Positions 49,437 to 61,585 of a DNA stretch of 64,000 bases are shown here, piece after piece. The stretch covers positions 169,708,807 to 169,772,806 of the forward strand of contig CM061141.1 of the NCBI GenBank assembly GCA_030789695.1. The letters are read 5' to 3'. The notes beneath the pieces are model-generated. The model was not told the DNA's origin. It was given only the letters and a program-made list of their open reading frames with translations, and made no database searches. Position 1 is the stretch's first letter. Each line of letters opens with the position of its first letter. This DNA is from Scilla litardierei (lineage: Eukaryota > Streptophyta > Magnoliopsida > Asparagales > Asparagaceae). The position numbers and the translations under genes are program-made.

Positions 49437-49925
49437 GGGGCAGAAGAGTTTGGACGAATTTTGAAGACTTTGGCCTTGGAAATCCACTCTAGCATTTATT
49501 TTATCAGCATTCAATGTCTAGAAAGTTGTAGCCTAGTAAAGTGTAGCCTAGCAAGTTGTGTACTCAAGTCTTGGAAGTTGTTGGCTAATAACGGCTGATG
49601 TATGTCATTATCAATGTTGTATGCCTTCTTTAAAAGAGAGTCTTTGTAACTTAGAAGATCAGTTTTTGTTGAATGAAAATTCTGAAGTTGCAAGTTCTTT
49701 CAAAGCTTGTTGTTAATCTTGTTTTCTTTAACTAACGGTGGCAAGGTTAATGGTGAGACAAGTGAGTTCTTTATCAATTGGGAGGGTGGCCTGGCCATTA
49801 ATCTCAGTTGTGGTGGGCTCAATTTTTTTGATCATGAGTGTGGCATAGCCTTTATCTCATATCTCTATCCTCCATTCTATTCTTCAATTCTGAACTCTCT
49901 ACATTCCATTACCCGTCATGCATCA
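49259..49925 (+). repeat. 3' LTR of element A
   Basis: 667 bp, tgatgtaggagc to gtcatgcatca. It lacks ~45 bp after gaaatttcgagc that the 5' LTR retains. Right target duplication caatg follows at 49926-49930. Confidence 0.9.
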
Positions 49926-52900
49926 CAATGCCAAATGAAATTTCGTGGGAATAGAGGAAATAATCTCCACTCCGCATAGAAACAATGTTTACTCTCCATT
50001 TGTCCTCATATTCCTCCAAAACTCCCACGAAATCCGTGCGAGTCCCAAAAATTCAAAGACATGTGCAATTTCTGGTGTTTTGAATCATAGAGTAAATTCA
50101 TGCAGTTTTTGGTTAGAAAATGATGGTGACGCATAATCGGTAGCTCAGGAACGAATATTTCGATAGTTTAGGGCCTAGAATACCCTCCTTCATCCATTAG
50201 AGTTATCTAGGGCAGCCAAAAATCGAAAAATATATGAAACCTACTATTTTGGACAACCGTTGGGCAATTCCCATTGAAATTTCATGGGAATAGAGGAAAC
50301 AACCTCCTCTCCCCATAGAAATAAAATTTACTCTCCATTTGACCTCATTCCTCCAAAACTCCCACGAAATCCGTTCGATTTCCCGAAATCAGAGACGGGT
50401 GCAATTGCTTTAGTTTTGAATCCAAGAGTAAATTCGTGTAGTTTGCTGTAGAAAACGATGGTGAAGCACTATCAGAAGCCCCAGAAAGAAGATCGTTTGA
50501 GGCCTAGCATGCCATCCTTCATCCATAAGAGTGAGATAGGGCAGCCAGAAATCGAAAACCACTTCAAACGTGTTAGTTTGGACAACCCCTGGGCAATTCC
50601 AATTGAAATTTCGTCAGAATTGGGAAAACTACCTCCTATCCACATCGAAACAACGTTTACTCTCCATTTGTCTTCGTATTCCTCCAAAACTTCCAAGAAA
50701 TCTATGCGAGTCCCAAAAATCAGAGGCGTGTGTAATAACTTGTGTTTTGAATCCAAGAGTTAATTCTTGCATTTTTTGGTAGAAAACGATGGTGACGCAC
50801 AATCGGAAGCTTAGTAACGAATATTTCGATCGTTTGAGACCAAAAAATGCCCTCCTTCGGCTATTAGAGTGAGCTAGTGCAGCTAGAAATCGAAAAATTC
50901 TTCAAAGCTTCAATTTTAGGCAACCGTTGGGCAATTGCAATTGAAATTTCGAGGGAATAAAGAAAACAACCACCTCTCAGTATTGAAACAACGTTTACTC
51001 TATATTTATGCTCTTAGTCTGCCAAAACTCCCACGAAATCCCCGCTATTCCCAAAAGTCAGAGCCGTATGCAATTGCTTATGTTCTGAATCCAAGCGTAA
51101 ATTCTTGTCATTTTTCAGTAGAAAACAATGATGCGAAGCTCAGGAAGGGAGATTTCGATCGTTTGGGCCGAGAATGCACTACTTCATTCTAATGCTTCAA
51201 ACCATCTTTTTTTGGCTAGGGAAGCCAGAAACTGAAAATGCTTCAACCCATCTATTTTGTCCAACCATTTGGTTCTTCCAATTGAAATGTCTTGGGACTT
51301 GAGAGTAAACAACCTTCTCTCCCTATAGAAACAACATTTACTCTCCATTTTTCCTCGTATTCTCCAAAAATTCCACGACATCCGTTTGAGTCCCAAAAAC
51401 CAGAGATGTGTGCAATTGCTTATGTTTTGAATCCAAGAGTAAATTTGTGTTGTTTTTCTCTAGAAAACGATAGTAACGCACTATCTGAAGCTCAAGAACG
51501 AAGATTTCGATCTTTTGAGGCCAAGAATGCACTCTTCATCCATTAAAGTGAGCAAGGGCAGCCAAAAATCGAAAAATGCTTCAAACCTTCAATTTTGGGC
51601 AACGGCTAGGAAATTGCAATTGAAATTTCTTGGGAATAAAGAAAACAACCACCTCTCTGCATTGAATCAACGTTTACTCTATATTTATTCCTTTAGTCCG
51701 CCAAAACGCCCAAGAAATCGTTGAGCGTCCCATAATTCAGAGACGGGTGCAATTGATTGTGGTTTGAATCCAAGAGTGAATTCTTGCAGTTTTTCGGTTG
51801 AAAACGATGGTGACGTACAATCGAAAGCTCAGCAACGAATATTTTGATCGTTTGAGGCCTAGAATACACTCCTTCATCTATTAGAGTGAGCTAAGGCAGC
51901 CAGAAACGGAAAAATACTTCAAACCTTCAATTTTGGGCAACCGTTTAGGCAATTGCAATTGAAATTTCGTGGGAATAAAGAAAACAACCTTCTCTCTGCC
52001 TTGAAACAACGTTTACTCTATCTTTATCCACATTGTCCACCCAAACTCTCACAAAATCCATGCGAGTCCCAAAAATCAGAGACGTGTGCTACTCCTTGTG
52101 TTTAAATCCAAGAGTAAATTCGTGTAGTTTTTCTGTTGAAAACAACGGTGACACACTATCTGAAGCTCAGGAAGAAAGATTTCGATCGTTTGAGGTCTGG
52201 AATGCACTCCTCCATCCATTAGAGTGAGCTAAGACATCCAAAACTTGCAAAATAGTTCAAACCTACTATTTTGGGAAACCGTAGGGCAATTCCAATTTAA
52301 ATTACATGGGAAAAGAGCAACATCCACATCACAGACAAGAAACATTTACTCTCCATTTGTCCTCATATTACATGGGAAAAGCGGAAAACAACATCCACTT
52401 CACAGACAAGAAGCGTTTACTCTCCATTTGTCCTCATATTACTCCAAAACTCCCACGAATTCCCTGCGAGTCCCAGAAATCAGAGACGGGTGCCATTGCA
52501 TGTGTTTTGAATCCAAGAGTAAATTCTTAAAGTATTTTCGGCAGAAAACGATGGTGACGCATAATTGAAAAATCAGGTAAGAGGATTTCGATCGTTTGAG
52601 GCCTATAATGCCCTCCTTCATCCATAAGAGTGAGCTAGGGCAACCAGAAACCGAAAAATGCTTCAAACCATTTATTTTGTACAACCGTTGGGAATGCCAA
52701 TTGAAATTTTGTGGGAATACATGAAACAACCTCCACTACGCATAGAAACAATGTTCAATCTTCATTTGTCCTCATATTCCTCCAAAACTCCAACGAAATC
52801 CGTGCGAGTCCCAAAAATCAGAGACATGTTCAATTTCTTGTGTTTTGAATCCAAAAGTAAATTCTTGCAATTTTTCGACCAAGCTATTTTGGGCAACTCT

Positions 52901-55900
52901 TGGGCAATTCCTATTGAAATTTCATGGGAAAAGAGAAAACAACCTCCTCTCCCCAAAGAAAAAACGTTTACTCTCCATTTGACCTCATTCCTCCAAAACT
53001 CCCACGAAATCCGTTCGAGTCCCCGAAATCAGAGACGAGTGCAATTGCCTGTGTTTTGAATCCAAGGTTAATTCTTGCAGTTTTTGGTAGAAAACGATGG
53101 TGACGCACAATCGGCAGCCTAGTAATGAATATTGCGATCATTTGAGACCTAAAATGCCCTCCTTCGTCTATTAGAGTGAGCTAGGGCAGCTAGAAATCGA
53201 AAAATGCTTCAAACCTTCAATTTTAGGCAACCGTTGGGGAATTGCAATTGAAATTTCGTGGGAATAAAGAAAACAACCTCCTCTATACATTGAAACAGTG
53301 TTTACTCTATATTTATCCTCATAATCTGCCAAAACTCCCACGAAATCCTCGCAAGACCCAGAAATCAGAGACATGTGCAATTGCTTGTTTTTTGAATCCA
53401 AGCGTAAATTCTTGTCGTTTTTCAATAGAAAATGATGATGACGCACTATCGAAAGCTCAGGAACAAAGATTTCGATCATTTGGGACGTAGAATGCACTAC
53501 TTCATTCATTAGTGAGTTAGGACAGCCAGAAACCGAAAACTGCTTCAAACCATCAATTTTGGACAACTGTTGGGCAATGCCAATTGAAATTTCGTGGGAA
53601 TAGAGGAAACAAACTCCACTCCACATAGAAACAATGTTTACTCTCCATTTGTCCTCATATTCCTCCAAAACTCACACGAAATCCGTGCGAGTTCCAAAAA
53701 TTAGAGACAGGTGCAATTTCTTATGTTTTGAATCCAAGTGTAAATTCTTTCAGTTTTTCGGTAGAAAATGATGGTGACGCACAATCGTTTGGGGTCTAGA
53801 ATGCCATCCTTCATCCATTAGAATTAGCTAAGGCAGCCAGAAACCGAAAAATATATGTTGGGCAATTCCTATTGAAATTTCAAGGGTATTGAGTGAACAA
53901 CCTCATCTTCCCATAGAAACAACATTTACTTTCCATTTGATCTCATTCCTCCAAAACGCCCACGAAATCCGTTCGAGTCCCCGAAATCAGAGACGGGTGC
54001 ACTTGCTTATGTTTTGAATCTAAGAGTAAATTCGTGTATTTTTTCCATAGAAAACAATGGTGACGCACTATCGAAACTCCAGAAAGAATATATTGATAGA
54101 TTGAGGCCTAGAATGCCCTCCTTCATCCATTAAAGTGAGCTAGGGCATCCAAAGATCGAAGAACACTTCAAACGTGTTATTTTGGACAACCGCTGGGAAA
54201 TTACAATTGAAATTTCATCAGAATTGTGAGAACTATCGCATCTTCATGTAGAAACAACGTTAATTCTCCATTTTCCCCTCATATTCCTCCAAAATTCCCA
54301 CGAAATCTGTGAGAATCCTAGAAATCAGAGACGGGTGCAATAACTTGTATTTTGAATCCAAGTGTTGATTCTTGCCGTTTTGGGTAGAAAACAATGGGGT
54401 GACGCATAATCGGAAGCTCAAGAACGAAGATTTCGATTGTTTGAGGCCTAGAATGCACTCCTTCATCCATTATAGTGAGCTATGGCAGCCAGAAATTGAA
54501 AAATGCTTCAAACCTTCAATTTTGGGCAACCACTGGGCAATTGCAATTGAAATTTTGTGGGATTAAAGAAAAAAGCCTCCTCCTCATAGTCCACCAAAAC
54601 ACCCACGAAATCATCGCGTGTCCCAGAAATCAGAGACGGTTGCAATACTTGTGTTTTAAATCCAAGAGTAAATTCGTGTCGTTTTTCGGTAGAAAATTAT
54701 GATGACGCAAAATCGAAAGCTCAAGAACGAAGATTTCGATCATTTGGGGCCTAGAATGCACTACTTCATCTATTAGAGTGGCCGAAAAATGCTTCAAACC
54801 ATCTATTTTGGGCAACCGTTTGGTAATTTCCAATTGAAATGTCTTGGGACTAGATTGTAAACAAACTTATCTCCCCATAGAAACAACCTTTACTCGCCAT
54901 TTGTCCTTTTATTCCTCCAAAACTCCCATGAAATCCGCGCGAGTCCCAAAAAGCTTAGACGTGTGAAATTGCTTGTGTTTTGAATCTAAGAGTAAATTCA
55001 TGTAGTTTTCGATAGAAAACGATGGTGAACCACTATCTGAAGCTCAAGAACGAATATAATGCACTCCTTCATCCATTAGAGTGTTCTACAACAGCCAAAA
55101 ATCGAAAAATGCTTCAAACCTTCAATTTTGGGCAACCGCTAGGCAATTGCTATTGAAATTTCATGGAAATAAAGAAAACAACCTCCTCTCTGCATTGAAA
55201 CAATGTTTACTCTTTATTTATCCTCATAGTCTAACAAAACTCCCACGAAATCATCGCGACTCCCAGAAATCAGAGACGGTTGCAATTGCTTGTGTTTTGA
55301 ATCCAAGAGTTAATTCTAGCAGTTTTTCGGTTGAAAACGATGGTGACAGACAATCAGAGGCTCAGGAACGAATATTCAATCATTTGGGGCCTAGAATGCA
55401 CTCCTTCATCTATTAGAGTAAGTTAGGGCAGCCAGAAATCGAAAAATGCTTCAAACCATCAATTTTAGGCAACCGTTTGGGCAATGCAATTGAAATTTCG
55501 TGGGAATAAAGAAAACACTCCTCTCTACCTAGAAACAACAGTTACCATACATTTTTCCTCATATTCCGCCAAAACTCCCACGAAATCCGTGCGAGCCCCA
55601 AAAATCAAAGACATGTACAAGTGCTTGTGTTTCGAATCCAAGAGTAAATTCTTATAGTTTTCTATTGAAAACAATGGTGACGCACTATCTGAATCTATGG
55701 AACGAAGATTTCGATCGTTTAAGGCCTAGAATGCACCCCCTACATCCATTAGAGTGAGCTAGGGCAGCCAAAAACCGAAAAATACTTCAAACCTGCTATT
55801 TTGGGAAACCGTTGGGCAATTCCAATTTAAATTACATGGGAATAAAGGAAACAATATCCACTCCGCAGAAAAGCAACGTTTACTCTCCATTTGTCCTCAT

Positions 55901-58840
55901 ATTCCTCCAAAACTCCCACGAATTTCGTACGAGTCCCAGAAATCAGAGATGGGTGCCATAGCTTGTGTTTGGAATCCAAGAGTAAATTCTTGAAGTTTTT
56001 CAGTAGAAAACGACGGTGACTCATAATTGAAAGCCTAGGAAAGAGTATTTCGATTGTTTTATGCCTATAATGCCCCCCCTTCATCCAATAGAGTGAGCTA
56101 GGGTAGCCAGAAACCGAAAAATGCTTCAAACCATCTATTTTGGACAACCGTTGGGAAATGCCAATTAAAATTTCGTGGGAATAATAGAAAAAACAACCTC
56201 CAGTCCTCATATTCTTCCAAAACTCTCACGAAATCCGTGTGAGTCCCAAAAATCAGAGACAGCTGAAATTTCTTGTGTTTTGAATCCAAAAGTAAATTCT
56301 TGTCGTTTTCGGTAAAAACGATGGTGACGCTCAATCGGAAGCTCAGGAACGAATATTTCAATTGCTTGGGGCTTAGAATGCCATCCTTCATCCATTAGAG
56401 TTAGCTAGGTTAGCCAAAAAACCGAAAAATATATCAAACCTGCTATTTTGGGCAACCGTTGCGCAATTCCTATTGAAATTTCATGGGAATAGAGGAAACA
56501 ACTTTCTCTCCCATTAGAAACAACGTTTACTCTCCATTTGACCTCATTCCTCCAAAACTCCCACGAAAACTGTTCAGGTACTCGAAATCAGAGACGGGTG
56601 CAATTGCTTGTGTTTTGAATCCAAGAATAAATTTGTGTAGTTTTTCTGTAGAAAACGATGCTGACGCACTATCGAAAGCCCCGGAACGAAGATTTCGATC
56701 GTTTGAGGCCTGGAATGCCATCATTCATCCATTAGAGTGAGCTAGGGCAGCCAAAAATTGGAAAACACTTCAAACTTGTTATTTTGGACACTGCTGGGCA
56801 ATTCCAATTGAAATTTCGTCAGAATTGGGAAAACTATCTCCTCTCCATGTAGAAACAACGTTTACTCTCCATTTGTCATCTTATTCCACCAAAACTCTCA
56901 CGAAATCCGTGCGAGTACCAGAAATCAGAGACGTGAGCAATAACTTGTGTTTTAAATCCAAGAGTTAACTCTTGCAGTTTCTTGGTAGAATACGATGGTA
57001 ACGCACAATCGAATGCTCAATAATGAATATTTCGATCATTTGAGACCAAAAATGCCCTCCTTCGTCTATTAGAGTGAGCTAGGGCAGCCAGAAATTGAGA
57101 TATTCTTCAAACCTTCAAATTTGGGCAACCGCTGGTTAATTGCAATTGAAATTTCGGGGGAATAAAAAAACAACCTCCTCTATGCATTAAAACAACGTTT
57201 ACTTTATATTATCCTCATAGTCCAGCAAAACTCCCTCGAAATCCTCGCGAGTCCCAGAAATCAAAGACGGATGCAATTGCTGGTGTTTTAAATCTAAGCG
57301 TAAATTCTTGTCATTTTTCAGTAGAAAACAATGATAACGTACTATCGAAGCTCAGGAACAAAGATTTCGATCGTTTTGGGGCCTAGAATGCACTACTTCA
57401 TCCATTAGAGTGAGCTAGGGCAGCCAGAAACCGAAAATGCTTCAAACCATCTATTTTGGGCAGCCGTTTGGTAATTTGCAATGGAAATGTCTTGGGACAA
57501 AAGAAAAAACAACCTTCTCTCCCCCACAGAAACAACATTTACTCTCCATTTGTCCTCATATTCCTCCAAAACCATCACGAAATCCATGCGAGTCCCAAAA
57601 ATCAGAGACGTGTGCAATTGCTTGTCTTTTGAATCCAAGAGTAAATTCGTGTAGTTTTCTTTATAAAAAGAGAGTGACGCACTTTCTGAAGCTCAGGAAC
57701 GAAGATTTCGATTGTTTGAGGCTTAGAATGCACTCCTTCATCCATTAGAGTGAGCTAGGGCAGCCAGAAATCAAAAAATGCTTCAAACCTTCAATTTTGG
57801 GCAACCGCTGGGCAATTGCAACTGAAATTTTGTGGGAATAAAGAAAACAACCTCCTCTCTGCCTTGAAACAATGATTATACTTTATTTATCCTCATAGTC
57901 CACCAAAACTCCCACGAAATCATCGCGAGTCCCATCAATCAAAGACGGATGCGATTGCTTGGTTTTTGAATCCAAGAGTTAATTCTTGCAGTTTTCGGTT
58001 GAAACCGATGGTGACGCATAATCGGAAGCTGAGGAACGAATATTTCGATCGTTTAGGGCCTAGAATGCCCTCCTTCATCTATTAGAGTGAGCTATGGCAG
58101 CCAGAAATCGAAGAATACTTCAAACCTTCAATCTTGGGCAACCGTTTAGGCAATAGCAATTGAAATTTCGTGGGAATAAAGAAAATACCATCCTCTCTAC
58201 CTTGAAATACCGTTTACTCTATATTTGTCCTCATAGTCTGCCAAAACTCCCACGAAATCTGTTCAAGTCCCATAAATCAGAGACGTGTGCTATTGCTTGT
58301 GTTTTGAACCAAGAGTAAATTGATGTTGTTTTTTTGTAGTTTTTCTGTAGAAAACGATGGTGACGCACTATCTGAATCTCTGGAATGAAGATTTCAATCG
58401 TTTGAGGCCTAGAATGCACTCCTCCATCTATTAGAGTGAGCTAGGGCAACCAAAAACTGAAAAATACTTCAAACCTGTTATTTTTGGAAACCGTTGGGCA
58501 ATTCCAATTTAAATTACATGGGAATAGAGGAAACAACATCCACTCCGTAGACAAGCAACGTTTACTCTCCATTTGTCCTCATATTCCTCCAAAACTCCTA
58601 CGAATTCTGTGCGAGTCCCAGAAATCAGAGACGAGTGCCATTGCTTGTGTTTTGAATCCAAGAGTAAATTCTTGAATTTTTCGGTAGTAAACGATTATGA
58701 CGCACAATCGAATGCTCGTTAAAAAGGATTTCGATCCTTTAATGCCTATAATGCCCTCCTTCATCCATTAGAGTGAGCTTGGGCAGCTAGAAACCAAAAA
58801 ATGCTTCAAACCATCTACTTTGGACAACCGTTGGGTAATG
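49926..58840. repeat. ~330-bp satellite S330, block 4
   Basis: Starts by finishing the monomer split by element A, then V11 50240, V8 50575, V1 50920, V2 51270 (rearranged junction at 51185), V3 51590, V4 51930, V5 52265 (with an internal 66-bp duplication), V6 52670, V11 52890 (fused by a deletion at ~52870), V9 53220, V10 53560, V11 53860, V8 54180, V3-like 54520, V2 54810, V3 55130, V4 55470, V5 55795, V10 56140, V11 56450, V8 56790, V1 57120, V2 57465, V3 57795, V4 58135, V5 58480, and the monomer holding element B. 55130-57795 is one clean 8-mer unit (~2.67 kb). Confidence 0.92.
52301..52432. repeat. 66-bp tandem duplication within one S330 monomer
   Basis: attacatgggaaaag through ctccatttgtcctcat occurs twice in a row (copies begin at 52301 and 52367). 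The counterpart monomer at ~38240 has it once. Confidence 0.85.
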
Positions 58841-59514
58841 TGATACATGAAAAAACATGATTAATCTGATGATGTTAGCAAGTGACATCAAAGAAAATTT
58901 GAGTGCCATCTCAATTTCATATTGGTTCTCAAGCTGTTTTGAGCCAAGTTTTGCTTTATTGGCTTCCTTAATGAGTCAACTATGATGTGAAGTGATTATT
59001 TTGGCATCAAAACTCAAATGAAGATTCAAATTCCAAATTAAGGGGAAGCTAAAGAGTTTGGACGAATTTTGAAGACTTTGGCCTTGGAAATCCACTCTAG
59101 CATTTATTTTATCAGCATTCAATGTTTAGAAAGTTGTAGCCTAGTAAGTTGTAGCCTAGAAAGTTGTGTAGTCAGCCTTGGAAGTTGTTGGCTATTAAAT
59201 GTCGATGTATGTTATTATCAATGTTGTATGTCTTCTTTAAAAGAGAGTCTTTGTAACTTAGAAGATCAGTTTTTGTTGAATGAACATTCTAAAGTTGCAA
59301 GTTCTTTCAAAGCTTGTTGTTAATCTTGTTTTCTTTATCTAACAGTGGAAAGATTAGTGGTGAGACAAATGAGGGTGGCCTGGCTTTTAATCTCAGCTGT
59401 GGTTAACTCCATTTCCCGGTCTTGAGTGGTGGCATAGCCTTTATCTCAGATCTCTATCCTCCGTTCTATTCTTCAATTCTGAACTCTCTACATTCCATTA
59501 CCCGTCACGCATCA
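58841..59514 (+). repeat. 5' LTR of element B
   Basis: 674 bp, begins tgatacatgaaa, ends gtcacgcatca. It resembles both LTRs of A, with private substitutions. Confidence 0.88.
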
Positions 59515-59517
59515 ACT

Positions 59518-59529
59518 TGGTATCAAAGC
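59518..59529 (+). promoter_or_regulatory. Primer binding site of element B
   Basis: tggtatcaaagc, three bases after the LTR, identical to the site in element A. Confidence 0.88.
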
Positions 59530-59544
59530 TTAGCATCATGTCTT

Positions 59545-60190
59545 CATCCCTTTTGATGTTATCTTTTCTTCTCCATTCAGCATAATCTCCATTCTATTCT
59601 ATCCTAAACATTTTCATAAGCCTAAATATACCCTTTTCAAGCCTAAAGTATGGATGAAATTCCCCAAAATATGACCCTTGAGCAAGCTCAAAATCTACGA
59701 CGCGATAGAGAGCTTACTGAATTAAGCCATTGCTCAACTAGGCCTAAGAAGGAATCATGGAAGGAGGAGGAACTCAAGGAGCACTCAAGGCACCTCTTCC
59801 TTATCTAATTCAAACTCTAATGATGCATAATCTTCATCTGAAGATTCAATTCCTCAAGGCACCTCTCCCTTTTGCCGTGATCTTTTCTTCTCCATTCAGC
59901 TTAATCGACGTTCTATTCTATCCTAAACATTTTCATAAGCCTAAATATACCCATTTCAAGCCTAAAGTATGGATTAAATTCCCCGAAATATGACCCTTGA
60001 GCTAGCTCAAAATCTGCGACGCGATAGAGAGCTTACTGAATTAAGAGGCCAGATTGCAGAAATACACCAAGCCATTGCTCAATTAGGCCTAAGAAGGAAT
60101 CATGGAAGAAGGAGGAACTCAAGGAGCACTCAAGGCACCTCTTCCTTATCTAATTCAGACTCTAATGATGCAGGATCTTCATCTGAAGAT
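59545..60190 (+). repeat. ~320-bp tandem duplication of the leader and gag start in element B
   Basis: The leader plus first gag codons occur twice with an offset of 319 bp: gag ATG at 59650 (atggatgaaattcc) and at 59969 (atggattaaattcc). The first copy lacks ~26 bp (the ggccagattgcagaaatac part) and diverges after gattcaattcctcaag, where the second leader begins. The second copy's leader (cccttttgccgtgatctttt) matches element A exactly, whereas the first differs (gatgttatc). The two copies therefore have different histories, or the first has decayed. Confidence 0.8.
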
Positions 60191-61180
60191 TCAATTCCTC
60201 AAGTTCATCATAGAAGGCCCCCCAAAGATGATTTCAAAGATGTGAAGATAGATCCACCAGATTTTGATGGAAGCCTGAATCCTGCTGTATATTTGGAGTG
60301 GGTTCGTTCTCTTGAGCGAAATTTTGAAGCCAAAGGTCATAATGTTGTGAAATGCTTCAAGGTTGCATGCATCAAGCTCAAAAGGTATGCATCGATCTGG
60401 TTTGAGAACCTAAAATTGGAGATGGGTCGAGAAGGCAAAAGAAAGCTTAAGTCTTGGATCAAAATGAAAACACTTATGGATAAAAGATTTATTCCAGCAA
60501 GTTACAAGCAAGATTTGTATCTCAAGGTTGCGTCTCTTAAGCAAGAAAGTCTAGGTATTTAAGAGTATATTAGAGAATTTGAGCAGCTCCTTACGAAGAG
60601 TGGAATTCAAGAAGAATCTGAACTGAAAATTGTCCGATTCCTTAGTGGATTAATCCCAAATATTGCTGAGAAGGTTGATCTACAGCCTTTTTGGACCTTT
60701 GAGGATGTGTGCAAGTTGGCCGTGAAGGTGGAGAAACATGCTAAGTTGACGAAGATAGCAAGCAAGCCTCCTAATTTCTTTAAGAGCGATTTCTCTAAAA
60801 ATGACTCTTCTTCTGCAAAAGATGATAATAATAAGGAGAAGGTCAAGGAAACTACTAAAGAAGTTCAGAAAAGGTTTGATGGGAAGAAATGCTTTAAATG
60901 TCATGGTTTTGGCCATTTACTGGTTGATTGTCCAAATAGAAGAATTATGACACTTAAGGAGATTGAAGAGATTGAGGAAGAATTTGAAAAGGAATTGATT
61001 TGGGATACTGAAGGAAATGCTGATCCTGAAGACAAGATGGTGTTAGAAGCTGATCAAGGTGAACTTCTTATGTTCAGAAGGGTTCTCCATGCAAAGGCAG
61101 CACCACAAGAACAATGCCAAAGAGAGCAAATATTTTACACTAGGTGCAACATCAAGGATAAAGTATGCAGTCTCATATAA
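59990..61180 (+). pseudogene. gag: Element B gag, one in-frame stop
   Basis: Capsid/nucleocapsid polyprotein of the element. The family start ATG (59969) is followed by TAA two codons later, so the frame can only begin at the next ATG, 59990. It then runs through the DPPDFDGSLNPAVYLEWV block and the capsid-like CIKLKRYASIWFENLK segment to TAA at 60560-60562. The same phase continues open to 61180: EYIREFEQLLTKSG, WTFEDVCKLAVKVEKHAK, then the CCHC knuckle CFKCHGFGHLLVDC at 60890-60931. Apart from two point-mutation stops, gag is complete. It shows what A lost: positions 60368-60867 here are absent from A. Confidence 0.87.
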
Positions 61181-61545
61181 ACAGTGGCAGCTGCGCAAAT
61201 GTTGCTACTACAATACTCATTGAGAAACTTTGGTTGCCTACTACTCCACACCCGCATCCATACAAACTTCAATGGCTTAGCAAAAACAGTGATGTCAAGG
61301 TAACCAAAAAAGCTCGTGTTGCTCTTTTCATTGGCAATTTTTATCATGATCGTATTTTGTGTGATGTGATTCATATGGATGCTAGCCATATTCTCTTAGG
61401 AAGACCTTGGCAGTTTGATAAACAAATTATTCATGATGTCCACAAAAACACTTATTCTCTTATTGTTGATCAAAAGAAAATCACACTTGCTCCTTTACCA
61501 CCTAGTCAGATTTATGTGAATTTACATAGGGTGGGCACAAGTTGA
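61140..61545 (+). pseudogene. Element B aspartic protease region, frameshifted
   Basis: Follows gag after a 1-base deletion at ~61177 (ctcatataaac against ctcattataaac in A). The catalytic position again reads Asn (INSGSC, codon 61180-61182), as in A. The downstream blocks GRPWQF and LAPLPPSQIYVNL are intact. The shared Asn fits a change that predates the split of A and B. Confidence 0.75.
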
Positions 61546-61585
61546 TCATTATTTACTCAATTGCAACACTATTTATGCTTTACTT

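Larger units (their letters stand above)
44652..49925 (+). mobile_element. Ty3/gypsy LTR retrotransposon A (degenerate, CRM-like)
   Basis: 5274 bp. LTRs at 44652-45316 and 49259-49925, PBS 45320-45331, PPT before 49259, 5-bp target duplication caatg. Domain order gag, protease, RT, RNase H, integrase identifies Ty3/gypsy. LTRs start TGATG. The integrase frame runs on past a GPF-type motif into the 3' LTR with no canonical chromodomain, an arrangement I recall for the CRM (centromeric) chromovirus clade. The clade call is inference. The coding region carries a ~500-bp gag deletion, frameshifts and stops, so it encodes no full polyprotein. The LTRs differ by many substitutions and by indels of ~30-45 bp, so this is an old copy. 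Confidence 0.9.

Noticed and set aside
6574..58764. 60-165-codon frames in S330 (LDSKHKQLHPSLISGT, CVLNPRVNSCSF and similar)
   Set aside because: They recur once per satellite monomer, often begin at TTG rather than ATG, and are broken in most monomers.
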